Shown: positions 56,339 through 64,000 of the stretch, piece by piece
Layout of the letters: the number at the start of each line of letters is the position of its first letter
Position numbering within the stretch: the stretch's first letter is position 1
Assembly (NCBI RefSeq): GCF_003573695.1
Contig: NW_020621936.1
Span: forward strand, 8,122,001-8,186,000
Reading direction: 5' to 3'
From: Papaver somniferum
Taxonomy: Eukaryota > Streptophyta > Magnoliopsida > Ranunculales > Papaveraceae
Length of the DNA stretch: 64,000 nucleotides
Made by a program: the position numbers and the translations under genes
Notes under the pieces: generated by a model
The model's database searches: none
What the model was told of the DNA's origin: nothing
What the model saw: the letters and a program-made list of their open reading frames with translations, nothing else

Positions 56339-57511
56339 ATGAAGCAAAAATCCAAAAGATTTGTGTTTCATGAAGGAACTCTGTATCGTAAAAGCTTTGG
56401 AGGTGATATGCTACGATGTCTGGCAAAGGTGGAAATCCCAATTATGTTGAAAGAGACTCATGAAGGTGAACACCAAGGGAAGAAGAAACTATTCCTCCAG
56501 ATACACGAGAAATATTACTGGCCTACAATGGAAGATGATGCAGCGGCGTTTGTTCAAAGGTGTCACGAGTGCCAAATTCGCGGAAGCCTCATCCACGCAC
56601 CTTCTACTCCCCTGCACTCGGTGAGTAGTCCGTGGCCATTTTACAGCTGGGGACTTGACATCATTGAGAAGATTAACCCGCCATCATCAAAGCAGCATGA
56701 ATATATCATAACCGCAACAAAGTACTTTACTAAATGGGTTGAAGCCATTCCTCTGAGAGGAACTACTGGAGCGAAAATTGCAGCATTTATTAAGGAATAC
56801 ATCATTTGTCAGTTTGGCGTGCCTAAACACATCATTACTGATAATGGCACTCCCTTCGTCAACAAGCAAGTACAAGAGTTACTCGAAGAATACGGAATTA
56901 AGCAAGTCTTCTCTACTCCATATTATCCCCAAGGGAATGGGAAAGCCGAGAGTACCAACGAGACTTTAATTCGAATTCTCAGTCGAACAGTGCATGATAA
57001 TCCACGAGCATCGCACGAACAACTGCCCATAGCACTATGGTCATATCGAGTGGCACCTAGAAGCTCCACAGGCGTCTCACCCTATTCACTTGTTTATGGC
57101 GCAGATGCAGTTCTCTCAGCAGAGATTAAAATTCTGTCGGCCAGAATTGCAGCAACAAGTGGAGTTCAATGGGAAGAAGCCGCAACATCAAGTGCCAGAA
57201 TAGCAGAGCTAGATACTCTAGACTCCAAGAGAACTAAGGCGGAAGAACATGCTCAGGTATACAGAAATAGGGTTTCCAGGGCATATGATAAGGCCGTAAA
57301 ACCTCGAGTTTTTCAAACAGGAGATCTGGTATTGAAGATTGCTAAGCACATTCAACAAGACATGTCTGCACCGAAATTCTCTCCAAAACGAGAAGGACCT
57401 TATGTGGTTACCAAAGCATATAACAGTGGGTACTACAAGATTGTCAAACAAGATGGAGGAAAATTGGAAGCGGTCATCAATGGAAAATGGCTCAAGGCAT
57501 ACTACGCGTGA
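56339..57511 (+). CDS. int: Integrase of element C (390-codon open frame)
   Basis: The longest open pol frame of the window. The H-H-C-C zinc part is HEGEHQGKKKLFLQIHEKYY and VQRCHEC. The DDE core is SWGLDIIEKINPPSS (Asp), KHIITDNGTPFVN (Asp) and PQGNGKAESTNETL (Glu). Then come LPIALWSYRVAPRSSTGVSP and YSLVYGADAV, and a C-terminal part with VFQTGDLVLKIAKHI, KFSPKREGPYVVTKAYN and INGKWLKAYYA. All catalytic residues are in place. The ATG at 56339 is internal to pol (the polyprotein is broken just upstream), so this is an isolated 3' piece, not a natural start. Confidence 0.92.
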   Translation: MKQKSKRFVFHEGTLYRKSFGGDMLRCLAKVEIPIMLKETHEGEHQGKKKLFLQIHEKYYWPTMEDDAAAFVQRCHECQIRGSLIHAPSTPLHSVSSPWPFYSWGLDIIEKINPPSSKQHEYIITATKYFTKWVEAIPLRGTTGAKIAAFIKEYIICQFGVPKHIITDNGTPFVNKQVQELLEEYGIKQVFSTPYYPQGNGKAESTNETLIRILSRTVHDNPRASHEQLPIALWSYRVAPRSSTGVSPYSLVYGADAVLSAEIKILSARIAATSGVQWEEAATSSARIAELDTLDSKRTKAEEHAQVYRNRVSRAYDKAVKPRVFQTGDLVLKIAKHIQQDMSAPKFSPKREGPYVVTKAYNSGYYKIVKQDGGKLEAVINGKWLKAYYA

Positions 57512-57725
57512 CCATCACTCCATCTCTCGTCGTTTAACGACACGGCCATCCAGGCATTTTTTGTTTCCCTCGTATTTGAGTTATCAAAATTTCATTTAGT
57601 CAGAACATATTAATGAAAAATCCATTTGCTTTTCCCCAAAACCAATACAATTCAAAAAAAAAAAAATGTTCAGGACCCAAAAGAAAAATCAGACATTTTC
57701 ATGGCTGCACATTCAAAATAACAAC

Positions 57726-58388
57726 TCAGAAAAGACCATCCAATAAGTTGTAGTTTCTTGAAAGCATCATTTTCAGCCTGTTTTGGTACCTTTCAGTCCT
57801 ACTCTTCAAATCCCGGATTGCCTGTTCCACCTTTTGAGATTCAGCAGTCAGAGCCTTTTCCTCTTCCAAAATAGCCTTTGTAGCAGGAACGACGTTGGCA
57901 AAGATGTCGGCTCGATCAACTTTAACAATGTCAAGACAGTGCCTCAACCAACTTACGTTAAACTCCAGGGATTCGCAGGTAGATACCATGTTTTCCCACT
58001 TTTCAACAGTTGATTCAGTGACTTCGTGAAAGGATGTGCCTTCCATTTCAACAATCATGGGCAGAAGACAGTTCACTGTGGTGACCAACGCAGACGAGCA
58101 ATGCTGCACCACTTTCCTGGTTGCAATGTGGCCGTATCTTTTCCATATTTTCTTGTACAAAGCCACGAACTCCTTCCGCACTAAGAATCTACCTACACTT
58201 CGGTATCTAAAAGATAAACACTTCATATGGATATCGAAAGGAAAACCTGCATTGGGATATTCGTAGCAAGAAATACCCAAATCAATATTTTCTAGGTCTG
58301 CAGCAGTTGGCGTACTTGAGTTTGAAGGAAGAGGTGTGGCCAGATCGTGGTTATCAACCACGGTCACGCATGTTCCAACTGGGTACCT
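57726..58388 (-). CDS. Antisense gene of element C, last coding exon
   Basis: A minus-strand open frame of about 220 codons (57726-58388) between integrase and the 3' LTR, opposite to pol. The unspliced frame begins after a TAG that lies exactly in a candidate 3' splice site (GCGTAG at 58389-58394). Content: LATPLPSNSSTPTAADLENI, then ISCYEYPNAGFPFDIHMKCL, FVALYKKIWKRYGHIATRK, then an amphipathic, coiled-coil-like end (EEEKALTAESQKVEQAIRD, LKSRTERYQNRLKMML). I do not recognise the fold. Extra antisense ORFs at this place are known from Tat-lineage elements (for example maize Grande gene23), so element biology or trapped host sequence are both possible. The reading frame is intact over 660 bp in an element whose pol is broken. 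Confidence 0.7.
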   Translation of the reverse strand, partial: RYPVGTCVTVVDNHDLATPLPSNSSTPTAADLENIDLGISCYEYPNAGFPFDIHMKCLSFRYRSVGRFLVRKEFVALYKKIWKRYGHIATRKVVQHCSSALVTTVNCLLPMIVEMEGTSFHEVTESTVEKWENMVSTCESLEFNVSWLRHCLDIVKVDRADIFANVVPATKAILEEEKALTAESQKVEQAIRDLKSRTERYQNRLKMMLSRNYNLLDGLF

Positions 58389-58464
58389 CTACGCAAAAGA
58401 AAATCTCTCTTTGTTAACTACTGATGGTGGCAAGCAAATATCTATTTATCAGTGAAAAGCATAC

Positions 58465-58533
58465 CGAAATGATCTTCTTGACTCGGATGATCCGGATGGG
58501 GGAGTTGTCACAAGACCCAGGAGTTTGCCCACT
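58465..58533 (-). CDS. Antisense gene of element C, candidate middle exon
   Basis: 69 bp with AG on its 5' side (T-run then TTTAG, 58534-58545) and GTATGC on its 3' side (58459-58464). Read in the frame that joins the last exon in phase 0 it gives 23 codons without a stop (SGQTPGSCDNS, then PIRIIRVKKIIS). The 76-bp intron 58389-58464 starts GTATGC and ends GCGTAG. Confidence 0.6.
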
Positions 58534-58609
58534 CTAAAAAAAAAAACAGCGATGTTATGAGGAAAAGAGGAATTATCACTTCAAAATCAAGAGATAATTA
58601 GAATCATAC

Positions 58610-58648
58610 TCTGGAAGCGAGCCGCCTGCGTTTGACTGAGGAATCTGT
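58610..58648 (-). CDS. Antisense gene of element C, candidate upstream exon
   Basis: Another 76-bp interval (58534-58609) starts GTATGA and ends TTTTTTAG. In the frame joining in phase 0, the 13 codons here read TDSSVKRRRLASR, a basic patch like a nuclear-localisation signal. TAG at 58649-58651 lies in frame just upstream and could again be part of a 3' splice site (GAGCTAG). The true start is not identified. Confidence 0.4.
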
Positions 58649-58651
58649 CTA

Positions 58652-59054
58652 GCTCGAGGATGATTCATTTATGTTCGACAAAATGAAGAGATATGAATTC
58701 AACGAGAAGAGTCTTTATTCTGAACTGAGAGGGACAATCTAGTTTCACCTGCATATATATTGAGGAAACCCAAAGAAGAAACGGATGTCGAACAACCCCA
58801 ATGGGACTTATCCGATAGCCAAGGATTCAACCCTGACTGGGTAACGTTTTTCATCGAAACCCTAAGGAAGACCGGAAGGAAACAACCAGATAGTCAAAGG
58901 ACAGATGCGTTTCTCCAGCTTGAATCCCTGGAAAAAAACACATATGAGGCAGCCACTTTCCTGGTAATATTTACTTACTCTAGCTTGGCCTTTTATCGCT
59001 TGTCTGTCACCATCTCATGCTTACCCCACAACAATGCCACTGGTACATGCTAAG
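58652..59054. other. Region upstream of antisense gene, before the polypurine tract
   Basis: No assignable domain on the plus strand (the 97-codon ORF 58760-59053 has none). On the minus strand this would be the 5' region of the antisense gene. No promoter is identified by eye. Confidence 0.35.
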
Positions 59055-59066
59055 CAGGGGACTTAA
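59055..59066 (+). other. Polypurine tract of element C
   Basis: GCAGGGGACTTAA-type tract directly before the 3' LTR (AGGGGACTTAA), the same as in element A. Confidence 0.8.
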
Positions 59067-59789
59067 TGTTGATGATGGTTTTTAGTTCAGGGGTTAAAAT
59101 TGTAAAACCTTGCATTTAATATGTCGTCACTCTGCAAAGAAACGGAGCCATGTAAAAGTGATGAGTGTTCAACCTCTTCACTGGCGCATTTACTGAGCAA
59201 CATATATTTACATGAAATTTATCCAGAATGGTGCATGTAGCAACAATCCTAGATATTTTGTAAATCTTGGTACCTTGCATGTATTACTAAGTTAATATAA
59301 GTTTCTTTGAATGCTTTCTGTGCTATGTTCCCCGGCTGAACCCTTAATGTTGATATGGCATGACAATTTGTGTTCACTCGCAGCAGAGTAGCACGAATTT
59401 CCAAGTATCAAGGTTAAGGTCCTTTCATAAAGTATTTAATCGGAAAGCATACTGCTCTCTGTCGATGAACTTAAAGAACTCTGTGTCAACACTTAGAATT
59501 CAATCAATTTTGTGATAATTCACAAGATTCAGATATTACCCTGACTAATTTGCAAAAATTAGGGTTTTGCGCTCTGCGCAGTATATTAGACCTTGACTGT
59601 CGAACTTAAACCTAGGCGGACTAGGTAATTAATCCGACATGGATTAGTAGGTGCAAAATCCTACCTAAAATCAGAAAACAATGAATAAAAGGAGCCGCGG
59701 AATAGGAGCAGCAACAAAGGAAGGTGTGGCCATGCCATAGGCCATCCGGTGCCACTTGCAAATGGCCACACCCCATGTTGCTCAACCGG

Positions 59790-59970
59790 CCCCTATTTCC
59801 TATAGACCAATCAAGTCGCCTTAAAACTGCCACACGCACATGAGTTGTGGCGGGGCACATACTTGCCGGCCCTATTTCCTATCGACCAATCAGGTCGCTT
59901 TAAATCCGCCACACGCACACCAGAAGTGTGTCCACGCCCATGCTTGGCCGACCCCTCTTTTTTCAACCAA
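59790..59970. repeat. Local duplication in 3' LTR of C
   Basis: GACCAATCA(A/G)GTCGC occurs at about 59803, 59884 and (as CAACCAATCAGGTCGC) 59964. The 5' LTR has two copies. The expansion took place after insertion or during reverse transcription of this copy. Confidence 0.7.
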
Positions 59971-60029
59971 TCAGGTCGCTTTAAACCTTCCACAGTATCA
60001 AAAGAGGCAAAGTTGCGCCAGAAGGTCAC

Positions 60030-60290
60030 AATGCCAAATTGGCTTTCCAAAAGCCGCGCCAACATGCTAATTGGCATGCCAAACATTCCAAACGTGCAGG
60101 CCAAACGTGTCATTCCGCTCCGGCGTGCTAGTGGCATGCCAAACATGCTATGCCGCGCCAATACACTAATTGGCATGCCAAACATGCCAAACGTTCCACT
60201 TTGCCGCAGTAGCCTGCTGAACATGCCAAACATGCCAAACGTGTCACTTTGCCGCAGTAGAATGCCAAAACATGCCATAAATAGCGCGCC
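60030..60290. repeat. ACATGCCAA-type short repeats in 3' LTR of C
   Basis: Counterpart of 51090-51320. The exact number and spacing of units differ between the LTRs. Confidence 0.8.
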
Positions 60291-61336
60291 AACGTGCTAA
60301 CCCACCTCATGTTCGCGGCCAAACGCCATAACATATTCCAATTAGGGTATTCTAAACGGTCTGCCTTAATGGCATTAGTCGAAACCCTAATTTCCAGTCG
60401 TGGCCCAATTACGCCACTTTGGCCCTACAACATGCCACGATTCATGTGGGACCCGACAAACCCTAAAAATGGCGACATTTTATACTCACATGTGGCCATC
60501 CTTGCGCCTGTGGTTATTCCCATATTATGGCCTGCCTTAATTCCTTCAATGTGGCCATGCCACCGATTGCATAAAGCGCCACCGTGTCGCGGCCATGCCA
60601 CACGCGTTAATTAGGGTTTCGATATGCCAAACCCTTATTTAGCAAAAGTTTCCACGCCAACTAAGTCGAGTAATTCGCCTAAGGCCTTACGTTTGATTTA
60701 GCAACAGGGCCAATGTTGCCAGAGCCATATTTGGGTCTAACACCAATATGCCAAAATAGCTGTCACGGATACGCCAGGCGCCACCATGCCACGTTCATGC
60801 CGCTATATGCCACTACACCATTGGCATGTGACAATAACGCCACTGTGCTACCATCAGGCGCTAACAGAATGTGGCCATAATCAATGGCCACCTTTTCTCA
60901 TAAGTTACGATCTCAGCCATCCAAATTCTCCACGGAATTGACAGGCCTGTGGTAAGTTTTGGGCGACCAACTAAGACAAGCCAAATAACATCACGTGTTA
61001 TTCTCTTGTGGAAAGTCTCCTGACTTTGACTTGCCACACATAGCAACCTGCTACATGTTTTCCATGAAAGCATTCGAGACATCAAACATGTCACAAACTG
61101 AGGGATGCTCATCAGGGTATTGGTCTGGCGGTTTACAGCATGCGGCGTGCAACACGCCCATTATAAGAAAGTGTCAGAAAGCAGGGCAGTTAGTGGCGGT
61201 AAGAAGTAGTCGGTGCAAACTAACCAGTTTCCTCCATAGTGGGAACATGGTTTCTGACAGTTACACATAACCCCACTTCTCCATCACTCAATCACTCTCA
61301 CTTTCTACGAGATCAGGTTGCGTTCAATATGACTTG

Positions 61337-61345
61337 TATAAATAG
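61337..61345 (+). promoter_or_regulatory. TATA box in 3' LTR of C
   Basis: TATAAATAG after GACTTG; in this position it could drive read-through into 61727 onward. Confidence 0.55.
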
Positions 61346-61726
61346 GTTTTACCTATTTTCGACCAGACAACAAGTTTTGGTTAGAACAACACAATATCCA
61401 GAAAAACCCCAAAGAACTGATAGCTTTCGTTCCACAAGCCAGTTCCAAATTCTGATACAAGTCATAAAATAGCCACACCTTCAGAATTAACCATTCTGGT
61501 CCCAACACCTTCTTCGCTTCCCTCCCTAAAACCAACCCTTCTCCTTCACTTTGTGACTGAAGCAAGACTGGAACGGCCATTTCTTGGTTTAGTCCAGGAC
61601 TGTACAGATTGATCTCTCGAATCTAAAGTACTCCCGTGCAGTGCATTTGTTTTAGGTTTAGATTTGTTTCTCATCCACACACCCAAATTTACCAAAACCA
61701 ACGGAAACAGTTTTTACCCATAAACA

Positions 61727-62546
61727 ACTGTTGAAAATTGTGGTGTTTCATTTTTAGAGGACTTTTTTGGAAGCATATAAGAAAAAATGAATAAGGGACT
61801 AGACATGAAGAACTAAGAATGATGTTTTTACTCTTTTTTTTATCATCGGTAAAGATATTTTCTTTTTTAAATTGGTAAAGAAAGAATTTGGTGCTGACGA
61901 GTTTCGAATGCAAGTCATTGATATCATTACAGAATAGATTTACCATTCTACTACAATGACATCAACAATGTTTTTACTATCGGTTGATAAGTTTTCCTTA
62001 TCAGCAAAATATGACATCTTTTAAATTGACATCTTTTTATCTCGTGTTTTTAGAGTGTTCGGTCAAGTGCATATCCACTGCCATAAAATTGTTCCAAAAA
62101 TTCCAAAAGGGAAAAAAATTGAGCAATGGGAATTATTGGTCGACCTTGCTAGAGGCGGGACAATAGAGATCAGACAACCGCGGGACATGATGTGGCACAG
62201 TCTCAATGGTTTAGAGAAGAATGATTCTAGCACTCGGGTCAGTAGCAGGCTGATTTGAGAAAACGGGTGTATCCATTTTCAGATTTACAATCCAGATTTA
62301 TTGTCTCACATTTTTCCATCTTTTATTTGTCCCGAAGTTCTTGTTTTCGGTTGTTGGTTCTGGTTATGCATTAGTGGTCTATATTGAGTTTCTTCTTTTA
62401 CCCTAGATGCAGTAGTTGCTAAACTATTTCATTCTGTTATTCTTTCCAAGAAACAAGAAGAACAAAAAAAAATAGTTGTTTAAGTCAAAACAAGAAAATG
62501 AAGGTTGTATTAATAACTACAATAAAGAAGACATGTTAGTGATAAT
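61727..62546. other. Flank of element C, mostly non-coding
   Basis: AT-rich; nothing identified apart from the exon-like ORF listed separately. A TTTTTTTTATCATCGG stretch is at about 61832. Confidence 0.4.
62054..62258 (+). CDS. Exon-like ORF, last exon of an unknown gene or fragment
   Basis: CTCGTGTTTTTAG (62041-62053) ends like a plant 3' splice site and opens a frame of about 67 codons to the TGA at 62256: VFGQVHIHCHKIVPKIPKGK, then EQWELLVDLARGGTIEIRQP, then MMWHSLNGLEKNDSSTR. It is followed by AT-rich, UTR-like sequence. The composition (balanced, not repeat-like) suits a host exon. I do not recognise the family, and no upstream exon was found before element C at 61726, so C may have separated it from the rest of its gene. 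Confidence 0.35.
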
Positions 62547-64000
62547 TGTTAGACCATAGCTCGGTTGAAACCACCAAGCGCTGGTATATTAAGTTTGGTT
62601 GTCATATTTTAGTGAATCAAAACTCATTTTAAGAGTCGCTTGATTATGTACTAGAGTCAACTTCGTATAAGTTAGCTTGAAAGTATTAGGATATGAGACA
62701 TTACAAGTATTGCGAAGACTTGAAGAAGTGAAGAAGTAAGAAGCTACAACGACAACATCATCCTTCCACTTGAGGTTAGTGATATTTAACTTGAACTGTT
62801 TCATTCCCTAACGTATCTTTCAAGTCGTGCATATTGAAAACAAAACTGCGAAGCATGAAAACTCTAGATATACATAGTATTAAGGAATACAATATGAGGT
62901 TTATTGCTTTACCATTAAACTTTGTAGATAAGACACCGACATAATCTTTTAAATGCTATTATGATTATGTATGGTTATGAGGTGAGGATTTCATCCTAGG
63001 AAACAATATTTTACATGTGTTTTAAGGAAGTAAGTTCATAAACTTGTTTATGAATCGAAAAGGAAATCGCCAGGCGTTATTGGTATTGTTATTCATTGCA
63101 CATATAGTGAACAACCAATATGTGTGATTTAGTATAACCGCTCATGACTTGGTTATGTTCTTGATAAAACTATTCACAAAGGCCTGACTTATGTATTGGT
63201 ATGACTTTTATTAGTGAAATCGATTTTAAGTAGTCACCTGAGATGGTATGATCGAGTTTATGATTTGTGTATGACCGAATCTGGGTAAAGTGGAACCGAT
63301 CCTAGTAAGAGGTGAAACACATCACAAAGGGGAATCGATCCTTGTATGAGGTGCAACAAGTTTGTAGCAGAAAGGGGAACCGGTCCTATGGACATGTGCA
63401 ACACGTTTTTAGGCAAATAGGAACCGATCCTATGGACATGTGCAACACATATAAGTTAGATACCATATATATGTGGGGAACCGATCCTAGTACCTAGTCA
63501 ACCAAATTTTTGAAATCTAGTGTGACTATGCACAATACTCACATGGAGGTAGAATCGAAACTTGTTTTGGTAGAACCGTTAAACCCATGATTTGTGATTG
63601 AGTGTTCTTGATCAATCACATAGTTCTTGAAAGTCAGATGAACCAATTCTAAACTTGTTTGGAAGTGTTGCAAATCGGTTTCAAGTTTTTAAGTATGAAA
63701 TAGGACCTACAAAGTAAGGATGTCGATACACTTTGAACACAGGCAGTAATGTTTATCTTTAATTGTTCAAAGTTATTCCTTAATAGCTAAAGGAAGAAAA
63801 TCCCATGATCGAAACATAAATAAGTTAAGAATCTTTTAATTAAGGTATTAATTTTGTTTTAGGAAAACGAGAATTAGTAATGTGCATTTACTAGTTAAAG
63901 ATTTTCCAAAGAGATTTTCGGTCACTATTTTGAACAGAGCATTTCCAGGAATTATGGAAACCGAATATGGAATTATATTGCATATCTTGAGAATTTTTCG
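62547..64000 (+). repeat. E-like LTR, diverged, cut by window edge
   Basis: It starts TGTTAGACCATAGCTCGGTTGAA, comparable to TGTTAGAGCATTTCTCGGTCGAA of E, then keeps a 'TTTGGTTGTCATATTTTAGTGAATCAAAACT' counterpart of the E stretch about 45 bp in. Later similarity is not obvious by eye. Several ORFs of 60-71 codons have no domain. Confidence 0.45.
63293..63500 (+). repeat. Degenerate tandem repeats with GGAACCGATCCTA
   Basis: (G)GAACCGATCCTA or close variants recur at 63293, 63332 (AATCGATCCTT), 63377, 63420 and 63479, most followed by a (A/G)TGCAACA phrase. Spacing is about 40-60 bp. Confidence 0.75.

Larger units (their letters stand above)
50223..61726 (+). mobile_element. Tat-type Ty3/gypsy retrotransposon C (11.5 kb)
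   Basis: LTRs at 50223-52771 and 59067-61726 start TGTTGATG and end CCCGTAAATA or CCCATAAACA. The interior holds a short gag, protease, RT, RNase H, a second RNase H and integrase on the plus strand, then a minus-strand gene before the polypurine tract. The dual RNase H and the integrase sequence WGLDIIEKINPPSSKQHEY place it in the Tat lineage. A few stops or frameshifts (53656, 54684, 54939, about 55390, 56287) break pol. Flanking pentamers are GTTGT and ACTGT (3/5), so the TSD is decayed or one end is misjudged. Same family as A and B by LTR ends, primer site and protein sequence. Confidence 0.95.
59067..61726 (+). repeat. 3' LTR of element C
   Basis: 2660 bp, about 110 bp longer than the 5' LTR. 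The excess lies at about 59815-59945, where a TATTTCCTAT(A/C)GACCAATCA unit and an adjoining CCACACGCACA phrase occur extra times. It aligns with the 5' LTR elsewhere. Confidence 0.93.

Noticed and set aside
1..64000. CRISPR-like arrays among the tandem repeats
   Set aside because: The repeats are contiguous tandem or hairpin arrays without unique uniform spacers, there are no cas genes, and the sequence is clearly plant nuclear.

Overview
This window looks like repeat-rich nuclear DNA from a flowering plant. It is AT-rich and packed with Ty3/gypsy LTR retrotransposons of the Tat and chromovirus types, L1-type LINEs, a TRIM, a Stowaway MITE and small non-autonomous DNA transposons. I found no bacterial-style operon, no rRNA, no convincing tRNA gene and no intact host protein-coding gene. 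Repeat families here remind me of poppy (Papaver) genomic sequence, but that is recollection only and should be treated as a weak guess.

Layout, left to right. 1-2064: two abutting dispersed-repeat (LTR-type) fragments, families F and E. 3000-4277: a CCGAAT-rich block ending in a 209-bp tandem array. 4710-13639: Tat-type gypsy element A on the minus strand, with two 2.4-kb LTRs, a degraded interior and plus-strand (antisense) ORF remnants. 15180-17330: a GTTCGG/CCGAAC repeat block split by a minus-strand LINE fragment. 18704-19744: a TRIM made of four LTRs and three interiors, bounded by the target-site duplication (TSD) GATAA. 21151-22296: a DNA transposon with terminal inverted repeats (TIRs) and an 8-bp TSD that carries a hairpin array. 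22300-26840: no recognised gene. 26850 to about 31590 (perhaps 32320): a long, broken L1-type LINE. 32518-32878: a Stowaway MITE. 33268-35809: a solo Tat LTR (B, TSD ATAAG). 36268-38748: a solo LTR of family E. 39352-49243: chromovirus-type gypsy element D, inserted in LINE sequence and itself interrupted by an F-family LTR and by an E-family solo LTR (TSD TAACT). The E LTR contains a 655-bp hAT-like element (TSD GTCTATAT), which contains a tRNA-like stretch. 50223-61726: Tat-type element C on the plus strand, with protease, RT, two RNase H domains, a long integrase ORF and a spliced-looking antisense gene before its 3' LTR. 62547-64000: a further diverged E-like LTR running off the edge.

The TE proteins would serve reverse transcription and integration, but every autonomous element shows stops, frameshifts or deletions. 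A and C both lack a recognisable capsid part of gag, so this family may depend on proteins supplied in trans. The most interesting items are the antisense gene of C with two in-frame 76-bp candidate introns, the shared gag loss in A and C, the multi-unit TRIM, the four-deep nested insertions in D, and the GTTCGG hairpin arrays.
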